A stretch of DNA of 9,075 nucleotides from Alphaproteobacteria bacterium MarineAlpha6_Bin2 (GTDB taxonomy: Bacteria; Pseudomonadota; Alphaproteobacteria; GCA-002720895). The notes under the pieces are model-generated. The model had not been told where the DNA came from and made no database searches. It was given only the letters and a program-made list of their open reading frames with translations. Positions 1-6,458 of the stretch are shown one piece after another (position 1 is the first letter of the stretch; every line of letters begins with the position of its first letter). The stretch spans positions 1 through 9,075 of the forward strand of contig PTKQ01000011.1 of assembly GCA_002937815.1 (NCBI GenBank). The letters are read 5' to 3'. A program made the translations under genes and the position numbers.

Positions 1-1
1 A

Positions 2-238
2 GTTATACCCCAAAACACTTTTGATTACAGACCAAATCTATTAAAATTAAAACCCGACTATGTCGTGCATGGAGATGATTGGAAAACTGGTGTTCAAAAG
101 AAAATAAGAAAACAAGTTATTGAAACTTTAAAAAAATGGTCCGGTAAAGTGATTGAACCTAAATATACAAAGAACATCTCTTCTACTAAAATTAAGGAAA
201 AACATTTAGTGATGGACTCGTTTCGTTCTCTTGACTAA
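2..238 (+). CDS. Cytidylyltransferase-like nucleotidyltransferase, C-terminal part (5' end outside window)
   Basis: An open frame enters from the left edge and ends at TAA 236-238, leaving 78 codons of the C-terminus. Two motifs are seen: HGDDW (about residues 23-27 of the fragment) and ISSTKIK (about 59-65). Both are typical of the HxGH-type cytidylyl/adenylyltransferase superfamily, where the ISST-like segment helps bind the nucleotide triphosphate. The HxGH active site should lie in the missing N-terminal part. The sequence between the motifs resembles, from memory, the nucleotidyltransferase domain found fused in front of phosphoenolpyruvate mutase in some phosphonate or surface-sugar pathways. 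Here the protein stops 13 residues after ISSTKIK, so no mutase domain follows. The likely role is activating a small phosphorylated compound with CTP, but the substrate cannot be told. The family call is fairly secure and the pathway is inference. Confidence 0.75.
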   Translation, partial: VIPQNTFDYRPNLLKLKPDYVVHGDDWKTGVQKKIRKQVIETLKKWSGKVIEPKYTKNISSTKIKEKHLVMDSFRSLD

Positions 239-261
239 ATTACTTACACAAATAAATTTTC

Positions 262-351
262 GGAGGGATGGCCGAGTGGTTGAAGGCGCACGCTTGGAAA
301 GCGTGTATACGGGAAACCGTATCGTGGGTTCGAATCCCACTCTCTCCGCCA
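262..351 (+). tRNA. tRNA-Ser (anticodon GGA)
   Basis: A complete class II tRNA of 90 nt folds by eye. The acceptor stem is 262-268 with 341-347 (one G-T pair), and the D stem is GCC 271-273 with GGC 285-287. The anticodon stem CACGC 289-293 pairs with GCGTG 301-305 around loop TTGGAAA 294-300. The long variable arm TACGG/CCGTA (308-312 with 317-321, GAAA loop) is the mark of serine tRNAs. The T stem is GTGGG 324-328 with CCCAC 336-340 around TTCGAAT. The discriminator G348 fits serine, and CCA 349-351 is encoded. Anticodon GGA at 296-298 reads UCC and UCU codons. It lies only 23 nt after the preceding stop codon, so it has either a promoter inside that gene or a shared transcript. Confidence 0.98.
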
Positions 352-428
352 AAAATAATTTGTTGATTTACTAGGTCATTTTATTTACATTAAATGGGAA
401 TTTTTATTAAATATAAATTGAAAAACAA

Positions 429-1070
429 ATGGGACTTATTTTATTTTATCCATCACCAATTTTTGAAAAAGAAGATGTTATGTCTGAAGAATTCAATCAA
501 AAATTGGAGAAATGGATTGTTGAATATTCAGAAAAAGATGAAGCTGCAAAAAATTGGAGCCAGAAATTTTATGGGACAGGATTTACAAGTTTTGGAAGTA
601 ATCAGACGCTTCATAAAAATGAACCACTTTTTCAGGAATTAGCCCAAGGTTTAATCCCTTCTATTAAAGAATTTTTTCAAGAATTAAAAGCAGTCGAGCC
701 GAAAGAAATATATTGTGTTGGAATGTGGTGTAGTATTAATAAACCAAAGAGCATGCACCCAAGACATATTCATCCTATGAGTGCCTGTAGTGGAACTTAT
801 TATGTAAATGCAGATCCTGAAATGGGTAATATTTTTATCCATGATCCATATGATAATAGACAAATGGGAATTATTTTCAAACCTGACTCTCCTTTAGCGT
901 TTGATACTTATGCGGTTCCGGTTAAAAGCAGAAAAGTTATTATGTTTCCTGGGTGGGTATCGCATTCAGTCCAACAAAATATGAGCGATAAAGATAGAAT
1001 TGGTGTCAGTTTCAACTTCCAAGTACGTTACGATGGAAGCCAGGCCCAACAAACACAAAGCGATCTTTAA
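429..1070 (+). CDS. Putative 2OG-Fe(II) oxygenase (TIGR02466 / 2OG-FeII_Oxy_5 type)
   Basis: This 213-aa soluble protein has the pattern of the small 2-oxoglutarate/Fe(II)-dependent dioxygenase family described by TIGR02466. The N-terminus has LFYPSPIF (residues 5-12), matching that family's usual start (an LFPTPI-like strand), which supports the ATG at 429 over the in-frame ATG at 480. The core has HPRHIHP (110-116) followed by SGTYYV (121-126) and a GNIFIHDP strand (133-140). FPGWVSHSV (173-181) follows, then R190 and the SFNF strand (194-197). H113 and/or H115 with H179 are the likely iron ligands, and R190 is a candidate 2-oxoglutarate anchor; these assignments are inferred from the fold pattern. 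No signal peptide or membrane segment is seen, so it is probably cytoplasmic. No clear Shine-Dalgarno precedes the start. Substrate and pathway are unknown, and the neighbours (tRNA-Ser, cold-shock gene) give no clue. Confidence 0.8.
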   Translation: MGLILFYPSPIFEKEDVMSEEFNQKLEKWIVEYSEKDEAAKNWSQKFYGTGFTSFGSNQTLHKNEPLFQELAQGLIPSIKEFFQELKAVEPKEIYCVGMWCSINKPKSMHPRHIHPMSACSGTYYVNADPEMGNIFIHDPYDNRQMGIIFKPDSPLAFDTYAVPVKSRKVIMFPGWVSHSVQQNMSDKDRIGVSFNFQVRYDGSQAQQTQSDL

Positions 1071-1092
1071 AATAATATTTCCAATTCACTCC

Positions 1093-1129
1093 TACTTCCA
1101 GTCCATCTAAAAAATTTAGATGTGAAGTA
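1093..1129. terminator. Two-part hairpin between convergent genes, probable terminator
   Basis: A perfect 8-bp inverted repeat, CATCTAAA (1104-1111) and TTTAGATG (1115-1122), has a 3-nt AAA loop. An outer 6-bp stem, TACTTC (1093-1098) with GAAGTA (1124-1129), extends it across an uneven internal loop of 5 and 1 nt. It lies 22 nt after the oxygenase stop codon. The plus-strand sequence after it is AT-rich but has no clean T-run, so it fits a weak terminator for the oxygenase gene. It could also serve csp transcripts from the other strand. Confidence 0.5.
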
Positions 1130-1149
1130 AATAAAATTATATTTTATTT
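1129..1149. terminator. AT-only palindrome after csp, possible bidirectional terminator
   Basis: The perfect 9-bp inverted repeat AAATAAAAT (1129-1137) and ATTTTATTT (1141-1149) has a TAT loop. It lies 7 nt beyond the csp stop codon on the minus strand and abuts the preceding hairpin. It is all A/T, so the stem would be weak. A structural role at the junction of two convergent genes is plausible but not certain, because such repeats arise easily in AT-rich DNA. Confidence 0.35.
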
Positions 1150-1156
1150 TAAGGAA

Positions 1157-1366
1157 TTATACTTGTTTTATATTAACAGCACTAGCTTTTCCATTTTCTT
1201 CTTCAACGTCGTATGATATTTTATCACCTTCGTTAAGTCCGGAAATGTTTGCTTGTTGTAATGCCGTGATGTGGATGAACATATCTTTGTCATCACCATC
1301 TTGATCAATAAATCCGTATCCTTTTTTTGGATTGAACCATTTGATCTTGCCAGTCTTCGAACTCAT
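1157..1366 (-). CDS. cspA: Cold-shock domain protein (CspA family)
   Basis: This 69-aa protein is a single cold-shock domain, the usual length for the CspA family. It is a five-stranded beta-barrel that binds single-stranded RNA or DNA and melts RNA secondary structure in the cytoplasm. The sequence shows the KWFNPKKGYGFI segment (residues 9-20) holding RNP1 (KGYGFI, 15-20) and RNP2 as MFIHI (29-33). The aromatic residues that stack on bases are present: W10, F11, Y17, F19, F30 and H32. The start ATG at 1366 gives the full family N-terminus, and GAG about 7-9 nt upstream is a weak ribosome site. The 5' leader appears short (about 40 nt if the proposed promoter is right), so the long thermosensing leader of E. 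coli cspA is not evident. It may therefore be a constitutive family member. The gene symbol marks the family, not a proven ortholog. Confidence 0.95.
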   Translation of the reverse strand: MSSKTGKIKWFNPKKGYGFIDQDGDDKDMFIHITALQQANISGLNEGDKISYDVEEENGKASAVNIKQV

Positions 1367-1412
1367 TTAGATATCTCGCTTAAAAAGTAAAGTTAATAAT
1401 CAATATCCCGAC

Positions 1413-1441
1413 TATTTAAACATTTTTTTTCTTCTTTGCAA
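1413..1441 (-). promoter_or_regulatory. Candidate sigma70-type promoter for csp
   Basis: Read on the minus strand, a TTGCAA box (1441-1436) is followed after 17 nt by TAAATA (1418-1413), or after 16 nt by TTAAAT (1419-1414). The first box matches the -35 consensus at 4 of 6 positions. The second matches the -10 consensus at 3 or 4 of 6. An A-rich tract including 13 consecutive A (1465-1453) lies just upstream of the -35 box, where an UP element would sit. Spacing and position about 45 bp upstream of the csp start fit. The boxes are imperfect and AT-rich DNA gives many such matches. Confidence 0.35.
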
Positions 1442-1499
1442 GGTTTTTTAGATTTTTTTTTTTTTAAATTTTACGAACTTATTTTTTTAATACTTTTTG

Positions 1500-1515
1500 T
1501 TATTTTTAAAAATAA
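1500..1515. repeat. Perfect 16-bp AT palindrome just upstream of nhaA
   Basis: TTATTTTT (1500-1507) is followed directly by its reverse complement AAAAATAA (1508-1515), ending 10 nt before the nhaA ATG at 1526. It could be an operator half-site pair or part of a core promoter. It may equally be chance in a region made almost wholly of A and T. No -35/-10 pair for nhaA stands out in 1442-1525. Confidence 0.3.
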
Positions 1516-1525
1516 TATGTAAGAT

Positions 1526-2698
1526 ATGTCAATGGTTTTTCGAAGTGTTATAAGAGATTTTTTAAAATTAGAATCCTCCAGTGGCATACTTCTTTTAATT
1601 GCTGCAATTATAGCATTAATATTAAGTAACTCTTTTTTATCAGAAAATTTTTCTCACTTTCTTCATCTTGATATTTCTTTTGGTATTAATTTATCTTTTT
1701 TTCCTAAATCTATTCAACATTGGATTAATGATGGGCTTATGGTCATCTTTTTTTTTGTAATCGGACTAGAAATAAAAAAAGAATTTATTGAAGGGGAACT
1801 TTCAATGCCCTCCCAGGCTGCTTTACCGATTATTGCTGCAGTTGGAGGAATGGCCGTGCCAGCTATTTTTTATATAATATTTAATATTAATGAACCTGAT
1901 ACACTGAGAGGATGGGCTATACCTTCGGCTACCGATATAGCTTTTTCATTAGGAGTTCTGAGTCTTTTGGGGCGTAGAGTTCCAATTTCTTTAAAAATTT
2001 TTTTAGCAGCACTAGCGATCATTGACGATTTGGGAGCAATTATGATTATTGCCTTATTTTACAGCTCTGGTACGGAACTCTTACCTTTTCTAATAATCCT
2101 TCTTACTTTATTTTTTCTTTACCTATGTAATAAAAACAATATTCAATTTATTTGGATTTATATTGTTCTTGGAATTTTTCTTTGGATTTTTATCCAAGAA
2201 GCGGGAATTCATGCAACTATTTCTGGAATTTTATTAGCAATATTTATACCACATACAAAAACAACAAAACAAGAATCTTTATTAACCTCTTTGGAAAATA
2301 GATTACATCCTTGGGTTGCCTATTTGATTATGCCATTATTTGCTCTAGCAAACGCTGGCGTTTATTTAGGAGATGTATCGTTAAATACATTATTAAAACC
2401 TATCCCTTTAGGAGTAATGTCAGGGCTTTTTCTTGGAAAGCAAATTGGTGTTTTTTTAACAACCTATGTTTTAATAAAAATGGGTTATGCAAGATTACCT
2501 TCAGGAGCTAGCTGGATTCAAATGTATGGGGTTGCTATTCTTACAGGTATTGGATTTACCATGAGTTTATTTATTGGAAACCTAGCTTTTGAATCAGAAA
2601 TTTTTATAAGTCAAATGAAAATAGGAGTCCTTGTTGGTTCATTTTTATCTGCAGTATTAGGCTATCTATTACTTAATTTCAAAAGCAGCCGAAATTAA
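1526..2698 (+). CDS. nhaA: Na+/H+ antiporter NhaA
   Basis: This 390-aa inner-membrane protein is about the length of E. coli NhaA. It exports Na+ (or Li+) in exchange for protons, controlling internal pH and sodium. The functional residues are visible. ATDIAF has D137 (E. coli D133), AIIDDLGAI has the ion-binding pair D167-D168 (E. coli D163-D164), and FLGKQIG has K305 (E. coli K300). VIGLEIKKEF (78-87) and the TGIGFTMSLFIG segment (340-351) are also family hallmarks. About twelve hydrophobic segments run through the protein. Two starts are possible: ATG 1526 or ATG 1532 (Met3). A weak TAAG lies 8 nt before the second but too close to the first, so the protein may be two residues shorter. No nhaR-like regulator is nearby. 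Its last 30 bp overlap the 3' end of the opposite-strand yejF, leaving no room for a separate terminator. Confidence 0.97.
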   Translation: MSMVFRSVIRDFLKLESSSGILLLIAAIIALILSNSFLSENFSHFLHLDISFGINLSFFPKSIQHWINDGLMVIFFFVIGLEIKKEFIEGELSMPSQAALPIIAAVGGMAVPAIFYIIFNINEPDTLRGWAIPSATDIAFSLGVLSLLGRRVPISLKIFLAALAIIDDLGAIMIIALFYSSGTELLPFLIILLTLFFLYLCNKNNIQFIWIYIVLGIFLWIFIQEAGIHATISGILLAIFIPHTKTTKQESLLTSLENRLHPWVAYLIMPLFALANAGVYLGDVSLNTLLKPIPLGVMSGLFLGKQIGVFLTTYVLIKMGYARLPSGASWIQMYGVAILTGIGFTMSLFIGNLAFESEIFISQMKIGVLVGSFLSAVLGYLLLNFKSSRN

Positions 2699-4276
2699 TT
2701 GTTTTGTGTAAGATTGTTTTGGATTTTTAAAAATATTTTTTGAATTTCCTTTTTCGATAACTTTTCCATTTTTTAAAACAATTATTTCATGGGCAAGTGA
2801 TTTTACAACTCGCAAATCATGACTAATAAATAAATATCCTATATTATTTTCTTTTTGTAATTTTTTCAATAATTCTACAATCTGAAATTGTACCGATAAA
2901 TCTAGAGCAGAAGTAGGTTCATCTAATATTAAAAAACGCGGTTTTAAAATTATCGCTCTTGCTATTGCTATTCTTTGACGTTGTCCGCCAGAAAATTCAT
3001 GAGGATAACGATTTATAATATTAGGATCAAGATCCACTTTTTTTAAAGTCTCCGCAATTAATTTCTTTTTATCTTTCTCGTTAAAAACAATTTTATGAAC
3101 CTGCAAACCCTCCCCAATAATTTCTTCAATAGATAATCTTGGACTTAAGCTTCCAAATGGATCTTGAAAAACTATCTGTATATCTTTTCTTAAAGGTATC
3201 ATTTGTTTAAAATTAAAATTGTTAATGTTTAATTTTTTTTTATTTTTAAAGAAATTAACTTCCCCTTGAGATTTGATTAGTCTCAAAATTGCCATACCCA
3301 ATGTTGTTTTGCCAGAGCCAGATTCTCCTACAACACCTAATGTTTGTCCTTCAAAAATATCTATATCTATTTCATCAACCGCTTTAATATTATCTACGAC
3401 TCTTTTAAAGAATCCTTTTTTTATTGGATACCATACTTTTAGTTTTTTTGTACTCATTAACGTAACTTGTTTTCTTTTTTCAACCGGTTCTCCTTTCGGC
3501 TCTGAGTTTAAAAGTTTTTTTGTATAACGATGGTTTGGTTTTGAAAAAATTTTCTTTGTTTTTCCCGATTCAACTATTTCTCCATTTGTCATCACAATAA
3601 CTCGATCAGTTATGTTTTTGATAATTGTTAAATCATGAGTAATTATGATTAAACTCATTTTAAGTTTTGTTTGTAATTTTTTTAATAAATTAAGAATTTG
3701 AGCCTGAATAGTCACATCAAGAGCTGTTGTGGGTTCATCTGCAATTAAAAGTTCAGGTTCATTAGCTAATGCCATAGCAATCATTACCCTTTGCTTTTGA
3801 CCTCCAGATAGTTCATGAGGATAAGAATTTAATCGCAGCTTTGCATCTGGAAAACCAACTAAATTTAATAATTCTATTGCCCTATTCTCAGCCTCTTTAT
3901 TGGACAATTGCTTATGTAAAAAAAGTGTCTCAGTGATTTGCTGTTTGATATTATGCAGCGGGTTTAAGGAAGTCATGGGTTCTTGAAAAATCATTGATAT
4001 ATTATTTCCTCTGATTTCCTGTAATTTTTTTTCATTCATTTTTAAAATATTTTGGTTTTTGTAAAAAATTTCACCTGATGGATGAAATGCTTTTGGATAC
4101 GGTAATAATTTTAGAATAGATAAAGCAGTTACAGATTTTCCAGAACCACTTTCGCCCACTATGCCTAAGGCTTCCCCTTTGAAAATATCAACGGAAATAT
4201 TTTTAACTGCTGTTAAGATTTTATTATTTGTATCAAATGATACAGAAAGATTTTTTATACTTAGTAATTTTGTCAA
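2669..4276 (-). CDS. yejF: Peptide ABC transporter, double ATP-binding protein YejF
   Basis: This 535-aa cytoplasmic protein powers the YejABEF importer by ATP hydrolysis and carries two complete ABC cassettes in one chain, as E. coli YejF (about 529 aa) does. Cassette 1 has Walker A GESGSGKS (41-48), Q-loop Q98, signature LSGGQ (156-160), Walker B LLIADEP (176-182) and H-loop H214. Cassette 2 has Walker A GESGSGKT (317-324), Q-loop Q371, signature FSGGQ (428-432), Walker B FLILDEP (448-454) and H486. Both sites look catalytically competent. The start is TTG at 4276, 2 nt after the yejE stop, with AAGGA 6 nt before it. The first in-frame ATG is at codon 80, past Walker A, so TTG must be close to the real start. 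It is the last gene of the operon, and its end overlaps nhaA. Confidence 0.96.
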   Translation of the reverse strand: MTKLLSIKNLSVSFDTNNKILTAVKNISVDIFKGEALGIVGESGSGKSVTALSILKLLPYPKAFHPSGEIFYKNQNILKMNEKKLQEIRGNNISMIFQEPMTSLNPLHNIKQQITETLFLHKQLSNKEAENRAIELLNLVGFPDAKLRLNSYPHELSGGQKQRVMIAMALANEPELLIADEPTTALDVTIQAQILNLLKKLQTKLKMSLIIITHDLTIIKNITDRVIVMTNGEIVESGKTKKIFSKPNHRYTKKLLNSEPKGEPVEKRKQVTLMSTKKLKVWYPIKKGFFKRVVDNIKAVDEIDIDIFEGQTLGVVGESGSGKTTLGMAILRLIKSQGEVNFFKNKKKLNINNFNFKQMIPLRKDIQIVFQDPFGSLSPRLSIEEIIGEGLQVHKIVFNEKDKKKLIAETLKKVDLDPNIINRYPHEFSGGQRQRIAIARAIILKPRFLILDEPTSALDLSVQFQIVELLKKLQKENNIGYLFISHDLRVVKSLAHEIIVLKNGKVIEKGNSKNIFKNPKQSYTKQLISAAFEIK

Positions 4277-4278
4277 TG

Positions 4279-5322
4279 TTATTCCTTTCCTTCTAAATAT
4301 TTTTTTGGATCAAAAGCATCTCTTACAGCTTCTCCGACAAAAATTAAAAGAGAGAGCATAATTCCCAAAGTAATAAATACAGTTATTCCTAACCAAGGAG
4401 CATTCAAATTGGCTTTTCCCTGCGCTAACAACTCGCCTAGACTTGGCGAACCGGGCGGAAGACCAAAACCCAAGAAATCCAAACTTGTTAATGTTGCAAT
4501 GGATCCGTTTAGGATAAAAGGTAAAAACGTTAAAGTGGCCACCATAGCATTTGGAAGAATGTGTCTTGACATTATCGTAAAATTCCCTAAACCCAGCGCT
4601 CTTGCGGCATGTATATACTCAAAATTTCTTGTTCTTAAAAATTCTGCGCGAACTACTCCTACTAAACTCATCCAAGAGAAAAGTAGCATAATTCCCAATA
4701 ACCAAAATATATTTGGCTCTACAAGACTGGATAAAATTATCAACATATATAAGACTGGAAGACCAGACCAGATTTCAATTATTCTTTGAAAAATAAGATC
4801 TAAAAGTCCACCAAAAAATCCTTGAACTGCCCCTGCGGCTATTCCGATAATTGAACTAAAAATTGTTAATGTTAATCCAAATAAAACAGAAAGACGAAAA
4901 CCATATATTAATCTTGCTAAAACATCCCGACTTTGATCATCTGTCCCTAACCAATTTTCTTTATCAGGGGGTGACGGTGCAGGAGTAGGGGTTAAATAAT
5001 TAATAGTATCGTAACTGTAAGTTATTAAAGGCCAAATCATCCAACCATTGGTTTCAATTTTTGTTTTTATGTATGGATCTTTGTAATCAGTATAGGTTTC
5101 AAAATCACCATCAAATGTTTTTTCTGTATAATTATGGAAGATCGGGAAATAAAAAGAATTATTATATTTTATTAATAAAGGCTTATCGTTTGATAAAAAT
5201 TCTGCAAACAGAGTAAATAAAAATAAAAATATGAATATTTTAAAAGCACTGTAACCTCTTTTATTTGCTTTGAAATTTTGTAGTCTTCTATAATTTAATT
5301 CAGAAATATTAATACCTAGCAT
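4279..5322 (-). CDS. yejE: Peptide ABC transporter permease YejE
   Basis: This 347-aa inner-membrane permease (E. coli YejE about 341 aa) belongs to the DppC/OppC class and pairs with YejB to form the transport channel. After a cytoplasmic tail and a first membrane helix (about residues 25-43) comes a long periplasmic segment. That segment has YejE-type features: FLSNDKPLL (42-50), WMIWP (94-98), YSYDTIN (102-108) and PAPSPP (114-119). WLGTDDQSRDVLARLIYG (124-141) is the usual lead-in to the transporter domain, followed by about five helices. The EAA loop that contacts the ATPase is YIHAARALGLGNFTIMSRHI (236-255), continuing with LPNA. FLGFGLPPGSPSLGELL (283-299) is another class hallmark. 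The gene begins 5 nt after yejB ends, and only a weak purine-rich ribosome site is seen. Confidence 0.96.
   Translation of the reverse strand: MLGINISELNYRRLQNFKANKRGYSAFKIFIFLFLFTLFAEFLSNDKPLLIKYNNSFYFPIFHNYTEKTFDGDFETYTDYKDPYIKTKIETNGWMIWPLITYSYDTINYLTPTPAPSPPDKENWLGTDDQSRDVLARLIYGFRLSVLFGLTLTIFSSIIGIAAGAVQGFFGGLLDLIFQRIIEIWSGLPVLYMLIILSSLVEPNIFWLLGIMLLFSWMSLVGVVRAEFLRTRNFEYIHAARALGLGNFTIMSRHILPNAMVATLTFLPFILNGSIATLTSLDFLGFGLPPGSPSLGELLAQGKANLNAPWLGITVFITLGIMLSLLIFVGEAVRDAFDPKKYLEGKE
4283..4290 (-). promoter_or_regulatory. Ribosome binding site of yejF (TTG start)
   Basis: On the minus strand GGAAAGGA lies inside the last codons of yejE, with AAGGA ending 6 nt before the TTG start codon. 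It is the clearest Shine-Dalgarno sequence in the operon and decides the start of yejF, which has no early ATG. Confidence 0.75.
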
Positions 5323-5327
5323 CTTTT

Positions 5328-6443
5328 TTATGTATCTCTTGTTTCAAAATCAATTCGAGGATCAATTACAACATAAGCTAAATCTGTAATTAAATGTAAA
5401 ATTAGCCCGAACAGAGTGAAGATGTACAAAATCCCAAAAACGACCGGATAGTCTCTATTTAAAACTGACTCATATCCAAGAAGCCCAAGACCATCTAATG
5501 AAAAAATTACTTCAATTAACAAACTTCCGGTAAATAAAACAGATATAAAAGCTGCAGGAAATCCTGCGATGACGATTAGCATAGCATTTCGAAACACATG
5601 TCCATATAAAACACGTTTTTCTGAAAGTCCTTTTGCTTTTGCTGTTGAAACATATAGTTTGTTTATTTCATCCATAAAAGAATTTTTAGTTAACATTGTT
5701 AAAGTTGCAAAACCAGCAATAACTAAAGAGAAAACTGGCAATGTAATATGCCATAAATAATCCAAAATTTTTTTAAACCAGTTTAACGATTCCCAATGCG
5801 CTGAGACCAATCCTCGTAGCGGAAAGATGTCAAAAAAATTACCTCCAGCTAAAAAAACAATTAAAAAAATTGCAAATAAAAAACCCGGTATTGCATACCC
5901 GACTACTATTGTTGCGCTAGTCCAGATATCAAATTTGGATCCATCTCTTACAGCCTTTTTGATTCCAAGGGGTATGGATACAAGATATACTATTAGTGTT
6001 GTCCATAACCCAAGTGAAATCGATACAGGCATTTTTTCTATAATGAGATCAATTACTTTTTTTCCTTTAAAATAACTTTCTCCAAAATCAAATTTCAAAT
6101 AATTTTTTAACATTATAAAAAAACGTTCATGTGCCGGCTTATCAAAACCATAATATTTTTCCAGCGTAGCTATAAATTCTGGGTCAAGTCCTTGTGAACC
6201 GCGATATTTACCAGATACATCCGAGGTTTGACTTGTTTGAATATTCGTATTTTTTGATGAGAAATCTCCTTGATCTGTTCCTCCAATTCTTGCAGTTGCA
6301 TCAACATTATGTCCTTTGATTTGAGAAATTATTTGTTCTACTGGTCCTCCGGGTGCCGCTTGCACAATAATAAAGTTTATGAGCAAAATTCCTAAAAGGG
6401 TAGGAATAATAAGCAAAAGTCGTCGTATGATATAGGGTAACAT
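5328..6443 (-). CDS. yejB: Peptide ABC transporter permease YejB
   Basis: This 371-aa inner-membrane permease (E. coli YejB about 364 aa) belongs to the DppB/OppB class. It opens with the typical first segment, [20 protein letters not shown] (7-26), followed by APGGP (30-34). A Gly/Ser/Thr/Asn-rich periplasmic stretch (about 54-84) precedes [19 protein letters not shown] (85-103). Such a spacer separates YejB from shorter DppB proteins, according to my recall of the family. The ATPase-contacting EAA loop is at about 264-287 ([20 protein letters not shown], then FRNA). The C-terminus has the class pattern [11 protein letters not shown] (357-367). The start ATG at 6443 lies 15 nt after yejA and has no visible Shine-Dalgarno, which suggests coupling to yejA translation or leaderless-like initiation. 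Confidence 0.96.
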   Translation of the reverse strand: MLPYIIRRLLLIIPTLLGILLINFIIVQAAPGGPVEQIISQIKGHNVDATARIGGTDQGDFSSKNTNIQTSQTSDVSGKYRGSQGLDPEFIATLEKYYGFDKPAHERFFIMLKNYLKFDFGESYFKGKKVIDLIIEKMPVSISLGLWTTLIVYLVSIPLGIKKAVRDGSKFDIWTSATIVVGYAIPGFLFAIFLIVFLAGGNFFDIFPLRGLVSAHWESLNWFKKILDYLWHITLPVFSLVIAGFATLTMLTKNSFMDEINKLYVSTAKAKGLSEKRVLYGHVFRNAMLIVIAGFPAAFISVLFTGSLLIEVIFSLDGLGLLGYESVLNRDYPVVFGILYIFTLFGLILHLITDLAYVVIDPRIDFETRDT

Positions 6444-6458
6444 ATGTAAGTAATTATA

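Noticed and set aside
394..642. Plus-strand open frame of 82 codons overlapping the oxygenase gene in another frame
   Set aside because: It is Lys/Asn/Phe-rich with no motif, while the overlapping frame from 429 has a clear family pattern.
1093..1149. Inverted repeats considered as a CRISPR unit or mobile-element end
   Set aside because: Each occurs once, with no repeat-spacer periodicity, no transposase and no target-site duplication.
1367..1412. csp leader considered as an RNA thermosensor
   Set aside because: The leader appears to be only about 40 nt, with no evident long structured region or cold-box-like element.
1453..1465. T13 run considered as a rho-independent terminator tail
   Set aside because: No stable hairpin precedes it on the plus strand and it lies upstream of both divergent genes, not after one.
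4409..4789. Plus-strand open frame of 126 codons opposite yejE
   Set aside because: It mirrors the conserved permease region of yejE, has no family motif and no ribosome site, so it is a shadow frame.
6219..6285. Ser/Thr/Gln/Gly-rich stretch in yejB considered as an insertion or low-complexity expansion
   Set aside because: A Gly/Ser-rich spacer at this position is normal for YejB proteins, and the total length is close to that of E. coli YejB.
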